Shown here: positions 1-10,421 of the stretch, piece by piece
How positions within the stretch are numbered: position 1 is the stretch's first letter
Layout: every line of letters begins with the position of its first letter
From: Lithodes maja
Lineage: Eukaryota; Arthropoda; Malacostraca; Decapoda; Lithodidae
Length of the DNA: 64,000 nt
Assembly (NCBI GenBank): GCA_037953745.1
Contig: JBAKBP010007390.1
Location: 36,426-100,425 of the forward strand
Direction of reading: 5' to 3'
Translations under genes and position numbers: made by a program
Notes under the pieces: generated by a model
Database searches by the model: none
Seen by the model: the letters and a program-made list of their open reading frames with translations, nothing else
What the model was told of the DNA's origin: nothing

Positions 1-560
1 ACCAGAAGGGATAAGTAATTGAATAAAGATGAGAAGTATGGAAAAGAAGAAGTTCAGAGAGAGAAACAGTAGTACAGGGGGTTAGATTGGGGACAGATTG
101 CAATGGACGTCTAGGACCAAGCACACCATGCCAAGCTCTAAGGAGACACACGGGTAGGAGCCCCCCAGCACCAACACTAGGACGGCGGCACCCAATCACA
201 GACCACTACGTCATGAAAAGCAAGCGTCATAGGACACGCCAGGCCCGCCGGCCAATCAAGAGCGTAGGAACCTCCGCCCGAGCGAGGAAGGCACACGTAC
301 ATACACACGCACATAATACAACCTCGCTGCCTCCTTCGTTCTCTCTCTCCTTAACTTCACACTACACATCTTATACTCTATCACTGATATAAAATACTTC
401 CAAGTGTCACAGACAAGAATAAAGACCACCACTGATCTGTCTGTGACAACATGAATACTAGGAAAGAAAGAACATCGTTCTACGATTATTATAGCCCATT
501 GCACTGTCCTGGCGAGCGCTAGCGAGTACGAGCACATTCTGGCAAGCTGGCCAGCGTAAC
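1..560. other. Unassigned sequence, possibly an LTR or promoter remnant
   Basis: No convincing coding signal. A TATAAAA-like string at about 388-394 is followed by AATAAA at 418-423, an arrangement seen in LTRs. No second copy, TG/CA ends or target duplication could be found, so this is only noted. The short open frames here look like chance. Confidence 0.3.
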
Positions 561-752
561 AGTTGTAAAATGATGATGTTTGCTGATGATCTTAAATTAT
601 ACCTTCACTTCTCCCAGCCCTCACTCACTTGTTCGTCAAGGGGAATCCACGCAATGCGAGCTAAATTCATTATTATCGCGTCTCCTTAATAACTGGGAAT
701 GTATTGCGTGAAATGCATGTTAAGTGTTTTTATGTATTGTTGGAAAAAGGCC
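561..752 (+). pseudogene. LINE reverse transcriptase fragment (FADD box)
   Basis: A FADD catalytic-box string is encoded at 579-590, followed by DLKLYLHF. After a frame change, a stretch resembles the region downstream of the RT catalytic box (QCELNSLLSRLLNNW). It contains stops and is clearly dead. It runs into the hAT element at 761. The reading frame just before the hAT (from about 699) stays in phase with the RT frame resuming at 2444, so both flanks belong to one interrupted stretch. The stretch may contain two overlapping LINE scraps, because the pattern LQ-x-D/E-L occurs on both sides. Clade not assignable; possibly CR1/Jockey-like. Confidence 0.55.
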
Positions 753-1052
753 TCAGATCCCAGTGGTGGGCGCGCTCCGGTGGGACCGGTAATGCGGCAG
801 CGGTCCGCGCTCATCAGACATAAGGTAATGCAGCAGCGCTCACGCGCTCCTTTTGTCAGCAGACCCGATGCGCTTCTCGCTCCTGCGCTCCGCGCTCCCA
901 AAAATAGGTATATAAAAAAAAAAAGTAAAAAAACAGCTTCTAGAAGTTATTTAATGATTTACCTTTGTCCTTCACTTTGTCCTTTGTCTTTCACTTCACT
1001 AAATTCCAAGAATTCAAAACATTCAAACAACCTCAAGTCATGGTGTCTTTCT

Positions 1053-1480
1053 GAAGTTAAACTGTTTAAGTTTCTCACTTTCTCAGTTTCTGTTATTCTT
1101 TATGTCATATCAATGAATCAAATATCAATGATATGATATGATTGATATCATTGTGAGTTTGTGACATTGTGACTGTCCATTGATATCTATGATATGACAT
1201 AAAGAATTACAGAAACTGTCCAAACTGAGAAACTTAACCCTCTCACGACCATAGGACGCAGAGGTTGCGAGATTAGCAATAAGAAAAAGATTACTCTCAC
1301 TGTTAATTACCTCTCCACAATTAGTTTTCTGCCCACAGCTAACTCAAAGACAACTGCAGAGGTTGAAGTAAACAAACTAAAGGTTTATAGATACCCCTGA
1401 CGGTAACAAAGGATTTAAAGTATCCCTAATAGGCTCAAAAATTGCGTCCGGATGTGAGAGGGTACAGTTAAACTTATCAA
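1053..1480. repeat. AT-rich foldback inside the hAT element, split by a small insertion
   Basis: The left arm (about 1053-1115) contains TTTCTGTTATTCTTTATGTC. Its imperfect inverse is the right arm (about 1176-1237, resuming about 1464-1478), with GACATAAAGAATTACAGAAA. The right arm is interrupted at 1238-1462. Between the arms are short palindromes built on ATGATATCATT-like strings. Confidence 0.6.
1238..1462. repeat. Small TTAA-type inverted-repeat element (MITE D)
   Basis: The 225-bp insert begins CCCTCTCACGACC directly after a TTAA (1234-1237). It ends GGATGTGAGAGGG, an imperfect inverse of its start; an inner pair (GGACGCA / TGCGTCC) also matches. The right TTAA is not intact. By comparison with the opposite foldback arm, the pre-insertion site read CTTAAACAG, so the right duplication was probably lost. 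A piggyBac-like origin is inferred from the CCC start and TTAA target. Confidence 0.5.
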
Positions 1481-1657
1481 GCTAACATTCTAACAAGCCT
1501 AACAATACAATAACAACAATACAACATGATTAGTATTTAGTTGATTACATGATTAAATGAATAATAATTTAATATCATAATGTGACGGCACCACCACTAC
1601 CCCAAACCCCTCCTCCCACCCACTCGCTGACTATCGGTCGCCTCACAAGGAAAAAAA

Positions 1658-1900
1658 AAGAAAATCTGTGGCGGCGAAACGATTGCACCAATCGGTTCCA
1701 TATTTGTGTGACAAGTGCCTTACCCTTATGCCTTCCCTCCACCACACCCCCAACTGCCTCCCACAACCCACTTCCAGCGTATCCGTACGAAGAAAAGGAA
1801 AACAAATAAAATCTGTGGTGGCGAAACTACCTCACCAATCGGCTTCATATTTGTAACACGAGTCAATTACGCTTCTACCTTCCCCCCACCATCCCCCAAA
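1658..1900. repeat. Two diverged direct repeats, period about 148 bp
   Basis: AAAATCTGTGGYGGCGAAAC followed by CACCAATCGGYT and CATATTTGT occurs twice, starting near 1660 and 1808, each followed by CT/CA-rich sequence. Non-coding tandem structure inside the hAT element. Confidence 0.55.
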
Positions 1901-2443
1901 CCACCCTCCCACCCATACATTCAAGTAACATTCCGATAGTATCGATACCATAAAATGATAAAAGTCTCTGAAGTCTATAGTGTCTTTTGACTCTTTTCAG
2001 CTACGTTCGCGACTATCGGAGTATCGGGGACCTGATTTCTGGCGAAAATGGACAGACTTACCCTTAGGCCCCTTCGTAAGCCGTAACTTGCCCGTAAGGT
2101 TTACTTTGCGTTAGCAAAAGCCAAAAAAAAAAAAATAACAAGTTAACAACTGTAACACTGTCAGTCTGTCACTATCATAGTATCACTGTATCACAGTTCA
2201 CTAACACCGTGAGTAACACCGTACGAACGGTATGATGACTGTACACGATAATGACGTTCTTGTACCTGTTGTTGACAGGAAAAATCGCCTCCGGAGCGCC
2301 AGAAAGGAGCGCGAATTTCTAGCTGCGCTCCCCGCCTGCACTCCGATTTCAGAATTTTGCCGCTCCTCGCTCCGCGCTCCTCTATATTGGTAATGCGCAC
2401 CGGATCGCAGAGCGCCAAATCGGCGCGCCCATGCCCACCACTG

Positions 2444-3236
2444 TCAGATCCTAGGTATGTGTTGGCGGATCTCCAGCACGACATCGACTTACTAAATGAG
2501 ATTTCCTTGTCTTGGGGTCTGAAATTCTCCATTGAAAAGTGTGTACATCTAAGATTCTCCCGATCCCGTGCAAACGATGCTGCCCATTACCTATACACAC
2601 TAGGAGGTGCACCCATTAAACGCTCCACTTCTCACAAGGATCTGGGTGTTACAGTTGACTCTGACTTAAAATTTCACCAACACACCAGACTTACTGTAGC
2701 TAAGGCCGGAGGAGTCGCATCAAGCCTACTTAAGTCCACTATTTGTCGCTCTGCTCAATTTATGACTACATTATTTACAAGTGATGTTCGCCCTATTATT
2801 GATTTTGCTTCTCCAGTTTGGAATACAGGTTATATTGGTGATGTTAAACTGATTGAATCTGTGCAATGCAGGTGGTCCAAGCAGGTCCACGGTCTCAACC
2901 AGCTCTTCTACTCTGACAGACTCAATAACCTAAATCTGTATTCAGCTAAAGGTATAAAGGTGCGATTTGATCTACTGTTACCAAATTTTCCATGGTCTGT
3001 CCTCTGTTAAACCTGAAGATCTCTTTGTCCTTTCTCCCAATGTTGGCCACCCTAGAGGCCACAGATTCAAAATTCAAGTGCAACATTCCCAGATTGAGGC
3101 CCGCAGAAGATTTTGTTCTTGCCGTGTTGTCCAGCAGTGGAATTCTCTTCCTGACCATGTAGTTGACACTCCCTCCCTTAACTCATTTAAATCCAGACTC
3201 CACGATGCTTTGCAACTCCTTGTTCAACTATATTGA
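2444..3236 (+). pseudogene. LINE reverse transcriptase C-terminal fragment
   Basis: The first frame (to about 3008) encodes DLLNEISLSWGLKFSIEKC, then HKDLGVTVDSDLKFHQH and RPIIDFASPVWN. These are typical of the RT thumb and connection region after the catalytic box in CR1/Jockey-like LINEs. A frameshift near 2970-3008 moves the reading to another frame, which carries QQWNSLPDHVVDTPSLNSFK, the usual WNxLP end of such ORF2 proteins, with a stop at 3234-3236. The upstream part is cut off by the hAT element. Confidence 0.75.
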
Positions 3237-3705
3237 TACTTGATATACAAATCAACCCCACCTCCATATCCCCATTGTCCCCTAAAGCTGTAAGCCCATG
3301 TTAGTCCTTATCTAGTACTTTATTATTTCGACTCCTGAACTTCTTTTGAAACTAACTCTTGTGTAAGGTACACTAAGTCAGTCAACCATTACCGTTATTT
3401 TCTAGTCTGTTAATTTGCACGTTTGACTGGCGAACCCGACTATTGTTTTGGGCCACACCCCTCCCTCCAGTCAGAATTTTGGCTGGACGCCTGATCGGGT
3501 GGCCCCACCAGGTAAGATTCCACTGGGCAGGTGTCGTATCTTGTGAGCCTTCAAAACCAGTAGGACGAAGTAGTCTCTCCATCTCCAACAAAGTCAATTT
3601 AAATTTCTTGCCAAATAAATTGTAGTAGGCTATAGGAGAAATCGGCAGAGTAACCTTTAGTCTTCATAAGGCTTTATTTGTCAAGAAACAATAAGTAGGT
3701 ATTAA
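3237..3705. other. No recognised feature
   Basis: Downstream flank of the LINE fragment. It may contain that LINE's 3' UTR, but no tail repeat or target duplication was recognised. Confidence 0.4.
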
Positions 3706-3798
3706 CCCGGGAACTGCGGGAAGACTCTTAAGAGTTCCCCCGGCGGACTGCGGGAAGACTCTTAAGAGTAAGAGAAAATAAAAATCAACTTTAAACAT

Positions 3799-3842
<44 letters not shown>

Positions 3843-4474
3843 CCCTGGGCCATGCAAAATATCACTCCTCTACCTCCCCTCCTTCCCCACTTTCCTCCCC
3901 TCCTTCAGTTATCACCTATTTTCCCTGTTATTCCCTTATTCTGAGGTATATTTTTGTGCTAACATTAGCGAGTTGCAAGCAGAGCATTGTCATCACTGTT
4001 AGCAAGCGAGTGCAAGGACCCCAATGGAAATACGCATAACGGCCTTATTGGGCTATCCTTAGTTGGAATTATGCAAGGCTGGTACATGTCATATTTATAA
4101 CAAACTATGTGGTACCAACTCTTTAAATTGCTAACTGAATAAATAGTATTATTATTATTATTATTAAGAGAGAGAGAGAGAGTATCGATCGACAGTGTCT
4201 CTCCAGCCTTGGGGGAAATTGGCGGGAAAGGAGGTTGCCTCACCCATACATTATGCAACTCCCGCCCTGTATCGCCGATTTTGACCATCCAAACGCTGTT
4301 TTCACTTGTTTTATTGTTGTAACAGGTTAATACCTTTATGATCAACCTATAATAGGCGCATATGGATAAGTATTAATGCTATTTATGGTAAAATGAATAT
4401 TTTAGTGATGGAAACAGCTCAAATACATGCGCACAGGCAGAGGTGTCTAATTACCCCCATGCGCACTTCAGAGG
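3706..4474 (+). repeat. TTAA-flanked repeat family A, copy 1
   Basis: It is flanked by TTAA (3702-3705 and 4475-4478). It begins CCCGGGAACTGCGGG and ends GCGCACTTCAGAGG; these ends are only loosely inverted. Near the left end, GACTGCGGGAAGACTCTTAAG appears as an imperfect subterminal duplication, followed by a T tract of about 40 bases, then GCCCCTGGGCCATGCAAAAT and a GA microsatellite. Three other copies are in this window. No transposase. This copy carries a LINE 3' tail at 4013-4166. Confidence 0.8.
4013..4166 (+). mobile_element. 5'-truncated CR1/L2-type LINE, 3' tail only
   Basis: From CAAGGACCCCAATGG to AATAAATAG(TATT)n it matches the 3' UTR and (ATT)n tail of the nearly intact LINE ending at 26742. 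It sits between the A-family strings AGTGCAAG and AGAGAGAG, which are contiguous in the other copies, so it is a later insertion of only about 150 bp. Confidence 0.8.
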
Positions 4475-4869
4475 TTAACAGGGAGAAGTGCTAGAGTGAA
4501 CTGGTGACAATTATAAAGATTCTAACATAGGTAAACTATATAACAAATAGTTGAAGTATCGAACCTGCAAGTGAAGCTTTGAATATATGAACCACAAACA
4601 GCTCCAACTCTTATTTGAATCTAAGGTAAGAATGAAGCTTCAATTCTATTGATTTAACTATAAGTATTTTTACCACATAATTATGTTACTGTGGAATAAG
4701 AATAATCTATGTTTGTACTCTGTATTATAGTATCCTCTATTGCCTTCGTACTTGTATTTGTGTTGGTCTCCTTTTCCCCAGTCAAATAAGAACCTACCTA
4801 ATTAGTCAATACAACCCCAGTAAAAACCTGGTATGACACTATCTATCTATTTAGTGCCGGACGCCGTGA
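4475..4869. other. AT-rich sequence, nothing recognised
   Basis: No coding, tRNA-like or repeat structure recognised. Confidence 0.4.
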
Positions 4870-5260
4870 TCCCCAAAGGGGTGGCCACGAATGAAACGCC
4901 TCCATGCATCTGTCTCCAGTTAGTCGACACCCCTCCTCCCATCCAACACCGCTTTCAAACATATATTTCTTAACTCCATCCTTCCACCTCACTCTCGTAC
5001 ACTCTCTTAGTCATTCTCTCGCTTCCCATACGTTCCACATGGCCGAACCATCTCAAGGTCTTCCTTTTCACACTTTCCAGCACATCTACATCCACGCCAC
5101 ACAACTCTTGTACTTCCTCATTTATCTGTCTATCCCTACATGTAACTCCGCACGCACTTCTCAACTAACTCATTTCCACCCCTCTCACTCTTGGTTTGTG
5201 TCTCTCCAACAATGTCCATGCTTCGCTCCCGTATGTCTGGAGAGATGCGGAGTGAGCAAT
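4870..5260 (-). pseudogene. LINE RT C-terminal fragment (LRWFGHVERM type)
   Basis: The minus strand encodes YGSEAWTLLE, an in-frame stop near 5166, then KRKTLRWFGHVERM followed by RMTKRVYESEVEG. YG-EAWTL and LRWFGHV-RM are hallmark C-terminal strings of many arthropod endonuclease/RT LINEs. Only the last hundred or so residues remain, with at least one stop. It lies head-to-head with the plus-strand RT fragment that follows, so two unrelated insertions probably abut here. Confidence 0.7.
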
Positions 5261-5644
5261 AAGGTTAGGAGGATTGTGGAGAGCATGTATACATGAAGGG
5301 ACAAGGACAAAGATAATTAAGGTTTTGCGAATGGGAAATGGAGTGGGTGTTGGCAAAGTGGGGCTAAGCAGGATTGTACTTTGTCACCAATCATCTTTGC
5401 CTTGTATGTAAAGGAATTAGTACAGCGAGTTAAGAGGCTAAGAATAGGAGTTGAAATAGGAGGCAGGCTGGCTATTCTTACCTTTGCGGATGATATTATT
5501 TTGATGGCGGACAAGAGGGAGGACATGGAGAGAATGCTATAAGAGGTTAGAAGATATGGGAGGGATTTAGAAGTGGGCTTTAGTGGAGAGAAGAGTAAAA
5601 TCATGGAAGTGGGCAGAGGCGAGCAAGAGGAGGAAAGAAAATGG
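5261..5644 (+). pseudogene. LINE RT catalytic-region fragment (FADD)
   Basis: Plus-strand reading gives QDCTLSPIIFALYVKEL, then LTFADDIILMADKREDMERM, a stop (near 5540), and GRDLEVGFSGEKSKIMEV. The order (G-x-x-Q-D/G-C-x-LSP, FADD, then EKSK) is that of RT motifs B, C and D. Its spacing and words resemble the better preserved RT on the minus strand at 29259-31510 (LLYADDVVIMSDNREDLQRM), so it may be the same broad LINE group. Stops and missing ends make it dead. A SINE interrupts it at 5645. Confidence 0.7.
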
Positions 5645-6216
5645 TTGTTTTTTTTTTGTTTTTTTTTTTTTTTTTTTTTTTTTTTCCAACTTACTTCCTC
5701 TCGGGCATAGGCTGAGAGCCTTAACATTCACCGCTTTACAATGAACAGTGAAGCCCGTGAGGTCTTGTTCCAGTCTAGGGAGTGAGACATGTGAAGCACG
5801 TAGAGTACAACGAGCACCTGCCATCTTGCCTTCACATGAGGCACGGTGCTCACTCATGGCCCGAAACGACCCCATCTCTGAAGCCATCTCGTTCCCGTGC
5901 TTCACTGTCTCACCCTCTACACTCGGACTCTCACACTTACACACACACAACGCCACCTGTTGAGCAGATAACTCACCAGGCATTGCACCCCTATAGCATA
6001 TTTTGAATATGGGAATATTCATACAGTGCTATTTAATCAGGGAACAATGAGGGTATTTTATTGACGTTTCGGTGGGCTTTGTGGTAATGCACTGATACTA
6101 GGTACAGCACAAATTCCATCCCAATAATATCTTCCCATTGATACATCGGGATTTGAACCCGGGACCTTTGGATTACCAGGCCAGTGGCAAGACCACTCAA
6201 CCACACCTCCTTGCTT
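5645..6216 (-). mobile_element. tRNA-derived SINE, about 570 bp
   Basis: It is flanked by a 16-bp duplication GGAGGAAAGARAATGG (5629-5644 and 6217-6232, one mismatch). The left edge is a T tract (5649-5686), which is the poly(A) tail of a minus-strand insertion. The right edge on the minus strand is a tRNA-like head (about 6208 to 6143) with an A-box-like GTGGTTGAGTGG and a B-box-like GGTTCAAATCC. Long variable duplication, poly(A) and a tRNA-like 5' end indicate LINE-mediated insertion of a Pol III SINE. The body between head and tail (about 450 bp) is not recognised. Confidence 0.8.
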
Positions 6217-6232
6217 GGAGGAAAGAGAATGG

Positions 6233-8300
6233 AGGTGGTGAATGGGTATAATTTATTAGTGGCCCCTTCATCATTGACGATGCGCCTTAACGTTGGTAAT
6301 GGCCAATCTTTGAACTCAAGCTTGCCTTTCAAAGTTCCCGCCCGGGAGAGATCAAAATACGATTACCACACATTGTGAGCGAAACGCTCTTAAAAATCAC
6401 TCACGGACTCGTCCTATATGATGTGGGTACGTCTACTAGAAAAAACTAGTAAAAAATAATGAAATAAAAATATTAAACTTTCTTAGCGTTGCGCTTCTCA
6501 TGCGTCTGCTGTTTGTGTACGCTTCGCTTTCCTCCTCGAAGCGCTTGCTCCTCCTTAATTCTCCCAGGCCCGTGTGGATCGGACGTGTGTCCCTGGCGCT
6601 CCTGACCTCCCTTCTTCGTCACCTCCCCTCGTTTATGGTGAGTCTTTGCTCACTTGTACATGTTATGTGCTGAGGTCAGGTAACTTATCGACTTGTGTAG
6701 GCTGTGAGTGTTAAATGCGGGCCCTGGAGACTGTTTTCAGGGTCTATAGTAAACATGTTAGGCGGAGTCCTCGTTGTGATAAGGCGAGGCTCCCACGTTT
6801 GTGTTTTATTCCCCTAGCTCATTATTAATTCACTGTGTAGTCATGAGGCTTCTTATAGGGTGAAATGAGGCCTGTTGTTCGGTCCATTTTGGGTGTTCAA
6901 CTAGTATGCCTCGTGGGCTAGTGCTCGTGGATTGTCTCACTTAGCTGAGGGATCCTGCACGGAGCCATGCTGCTCTTCAACCTACTCTTCGTGATTCTAC
7001 GTGTTGGTGAGGTCTTCGGTGGATCGCAGGTTTGTGCTACAATGTCTAATTCATCGCCATCTGCCCCCATCTATTTTTGTTTTCTATGTGAATGAGGGAG
7101 ACAAAAGGTATAACTGCCTGCAATGAGTGCCTCCCCCAAATTTCAAAGAATGACAGGGCCGAAATCAAGGGACGTTCGAGCTAAAATGCCTGGACACACG
7201 GAGTTTGAAGCAATTTAAGTCATAGGAAGAGGGAAAGATTGATTCTAGGAGAGAGTTCCAGAGCTCAGCAGTTGAATAGAAGAAAGTCTGAGAATAGCGT
7301 TTCACTCTTGGGTTGCAGAGTTGCACAGAGTAGGGGTGGGATTGTGTTGCAAGGCGGGTGCTACGTACCCTACGTAGAGAAGGTGGTATACACTGGGAAA
7401 GCTCCGAGGTTATTATATATATGGTTAGGGTGTGTTATTATTGATGTATTAATTACTATTCATGTATAACCACGTTGTTCATTCCATATTGGAGGGTTGG
7501 CCCTTCCGGCGGGATTTTTATAAAGTAAGACTTAATAACGTGTCTCTATTTGTTTCGCGTGGTTTTTCCGCCGGGAAACATCTAAGAGTTATGTTAAAAT
7601 TCAAAACATCCGCCGTTTGGTACAGGATTGTAATGGATTTGGTCTGTTTTGTTTACGGCGTCTAGTTTGATTCTGGCTGAGCCGGCATGTAGCTAAAATT
7701 GTGTTCCGGAGGTCCGGCTATGCCTTCTCCTTTATTACACCTTAATCTCCGCCGCAAATAACTTAACAGATACAAACGTTCGTTGCTTGGTACATTCGGA
7801 CGTTTATCCTGGGGGTGCATCGTGGGGAGCCACGTCCGCCGGGATATTAACGGCTGAGCCGAGAAACGAACTCACCCATTCCTATCTTGTAGCTTTCAGT
7901 TAAACTGTTTTGCTTTAATTTTTGTGCGACTGGTCCGCCGGGGGTAAGAATTAGGCTAATATCCGTAGTAGCGCTGGTCGCCGGGGTTAGTTCTTGCATC
8001 ACAAGACGGGATGAGGTCAGTGTTGGTCACTTGGGTAAGAAGTTATATTATTTAAGTAGAACATGGGACTACTACCTACTCACTTACATTTTTGGGGAAT
8101 GTACTTAACGTAAGGGGAACTAAGATTGTTTAGTGTTATTCAATTCTTCTTTCTCTTTTAACGTGGAGATTTATTGCTATTTTAGCTTTGCCAGCCTAGC
8201 GTGTCCTTATGAGCATTGATTCTTGAAATTTTCTCACACCAGGTTCGCATGTGGGACACCTAGGAGGATTCTGCAATCTCCCTGGCGGGAGGAAGTTATA
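6233..8300. other. Unassigned 2-kb region upstream of a gag-like ORF
   Basis: No solid coding signal. Between 7500 and 8000 the string CCGCCGGG or its inverse recurs at about 7506, 7568, 7836, 7935 and 7979. This may be the untranslated leader of the retroelement whose gag-like ORF begins at 8301, but no terminal repeat was recognised. Confidence 0.3.
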
Positions 8301-9768
8301 ATGGATAAGAGTGCTTTCTCTTTTTGTAAGGCTTTAGGTTGTAACAATTTAACAGTTATCGGACACACCCTCTGTTTGAAGTGTGTTCCTTGTCTTGACC
8401 GTTCACGAGCCCGTTGGCTTTCCCGATCGTGCTCTCATTGTTCAGCCTTCCGCAATGCCTATTTGACCCATGCTGATAGCCAATGTAAAACTATTTTACT
8501 TCACATTAGGTCTGATTATGTAACGTACTGTAAGACGGTCGCCCATAAATCTTTGCAGCTGGATGACCAGATTTTAGATGACTTGTTGAAAGGGGCTTTA
8601 GTTACTTCACCCCAGGCTGTGGGTTCTTTTTGTGATACTTCCTCCCGCCAACCTAAGCGACCAAGGACCGTTGATCCGCCGGAAGTACCAGCTTCGTCTA
8701 GCCGGTGTGACAGGCCCCGCTCTCCTAGAACAAGACCTAAGTCGCCATCTGATGAACAAGCGACTAAGAGGTCCCGCACTGAATTTGACGCCTCACTTGA
8801 TGCCGGCGATGACAAGTCCAGGAAGAGCAAGTCTAGGACGTCCTCCAAGTCGAAGAAGGCGGCTAAGCCACCATCCACGCCGGTCAGGTCTTCGACACAC
8901 AGCGAGGCACCAAGAGATACATCTAGTCATGTCTCTGGCCAAGCTCACCGGTTCACTATTCCCCACAACCCGCAGCCAGAACCTAAGGTCGTGCCAGTTT
9001 TGGGAATTGAAAGGAGTAGCAGTGTGTGTTCTAGCCGGCAGGAAGATGATAGCTCTTCTGACCAGCAGCCCTCAGGACATGACCCATTCTTGTACGACAT
9101 TCCGGATCTGAACCTGAAAGACGTGTCTGAGACCTACGATCTTGACTCACAAACAGAAACACACGACACCGCTGCCCGGGTCGGCGAGTCTCGGTTGGAG
9201 GCTGTGCCGGCCCCCCCGACCCGGTCACCGGGTCCTAATCTACACCAACAAGGAGTATACGACGAGGAGCTGGCGTCTGGCCAACGCCCAGCTTCTCGCC
9301 AATCTGGAACGCAGGAGTCAGAGACGTCACGTTCTGCGTCCCAGTCTGATCAAGAGAGTGGTATTTTTGTAGCTAAGGAACAACTGCAAGAGTTATTTGA
9401 CTTTATGAGACAGGTTAAAGGCGAGCGACAGGTAGTGGTGCCAGTACCAGTAGCCCCGGTGGTGCGACCTCTAGGGCAAGTACCAGTGCAACCTCAAGTT
9501 AGTGTAACTTTGCCTCCCCCTACTGTCACTACTCAGGCTCCCACTTCGGGTGCCACAGCTTTGTTACCATCCAATTTGAAACTGCCGGAACATTGGGTAA
9601 TCGAGGCTAGTGAGGCTAAAAAGTTGTGGGCCAAGAACCAGTCGGGAGAGGTGCTTGATGTTGTCGTCAGGGCCATTCCCACATTTTATAATCCTGATTA
9701 TTTTGTCCATATGCAATCCCCTGCCTTGCCTCCCGCATCCGCCAGAATTTTTTTTTTTCGACTGGACT
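8301..9768 (+). CDS. Gag-like retroelement protein, possibly DIRS-type; frameshifted near its end
   Basis: The start is placed at the ATG at 8301 (MDKSAFSFCKAL), although the frame is open further upstream. The N-terminus has a Cys/His cluster C-x4-C-x7-H-x2-C-x2-C followed by more cysteines, suggesting a zinc-binding module. The middle (about residues 130-400) is a basic, Ser/Pro/Arg-rich low-complexity linker. The last hundred residues look folded (LPEHWVIEASEAKKLWAKNQ; FYNPDYFVHMQSPALP). At a T run near 9749-9759 the frame ends after a few residues, while the next frame continues FDWTKSDGFNDFKLLQG to a stop at 9862-9864. This is probably a homopolymer indel in an originally longer protein. 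A Cys/His N-terminus of this kind is common in DIRS-like gag proteins, but no RT or tyrosine recombinase is adjacent, so the family call is tentative. Confidence 0.5.
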
Positions 9769-9864
9769 AAGTCAGATGGGTTCAATGATTTTAAGCTTTT
9801 ACAGGGTTTGACCCCGGAATTAAATGCTGTACCCTTCAGGGACTATCCTGTTTATTATTCCTAG

Positions 9865-10421
9865 GGGGTAGAGGAGAAACGGATATAAATTAAATAATTA
9901 GACCTGGGAAGATGAATTGGCCTAGGCTACAAATATGATACCGGTCGGCGTTGGACTTACGTGTATACATGTATGTGTAGGCTATCTGTGGTAGTCCCAG
10001 TAATATCTATGAAGTACTTCTAGTATTAAAGGAACTTAGCTGTGATGCAAAGAGTGTCGATTAGGTGATGGACATGTCGGTAGGTGAAGATCAGTGAAGT
10101 TCTGTTGTTATGTGGCAGCAACTGGTGGTTTGTTGTGAGCGGGACGAAGTCTCTGTGTGAAGTGTACTGAGATTCCCTTTTATCGTAACAATATAAAATA
10201 TATTTAAGGGTTCTATATCGTCCCCCGTGATTTAAATAATAAGGGAAAATAAACTAAGATATAATTGGTGCAACCACAGTAATATTTATCCACAAAGATA
10301 AATAAAGTAATGTGTATAAACAAAAAGGAACCAGCTGTCGTGAACCCGGGAAATTCAAACTACGGTATATATACCAGCTAGGATTCACGACATACTCCGC
10401 CACCAGCTATATACAAAGTAT
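9865..10421. other. Flank of the minus-strand BEL element; possible single LTR, unproven
   Basis: On the minus strand this lies just after the BEL integrase C-terminus, where a 3' LTR would be expected. A TGTTACG-type start is present (inverse at about 10183-10189). No second LTR copy survives in the window, so boundaries cannot be set. Confidence 0.3.

Larger units (their letters stand above)
761..2443. mobile_element. Non-autonomous hAT-type DNA transposon
   Basis: The element starts with CAGTGGTGGGC and ends with the inverted form GCCCACCACTG. It is flanked by perfect 8-bp direct repeats TCAGATCC (753-760 and 2444-2451). CAGTG-type ends with 8-bp duplications are characteristic of the hAT superfamily. 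The subterminal regions on both sides are rich in GCGCTCC-like strings. No transposase frame is present in 1683 bp, so it needs a transposase in trans. Its interior holds a foldback and a smaller nested element. It interrupts a LINE RT fragment; taking out the element and one duplication keeps the RT frame open. Confidence 0.85.

Noticed and set aside
6143..6208. Possible tRNA gene on the minus strand
   Set aside because: A and B boxes are present, but it is joined to a 450-bp body with poly(A) and target duplication, so it is a SINE head.
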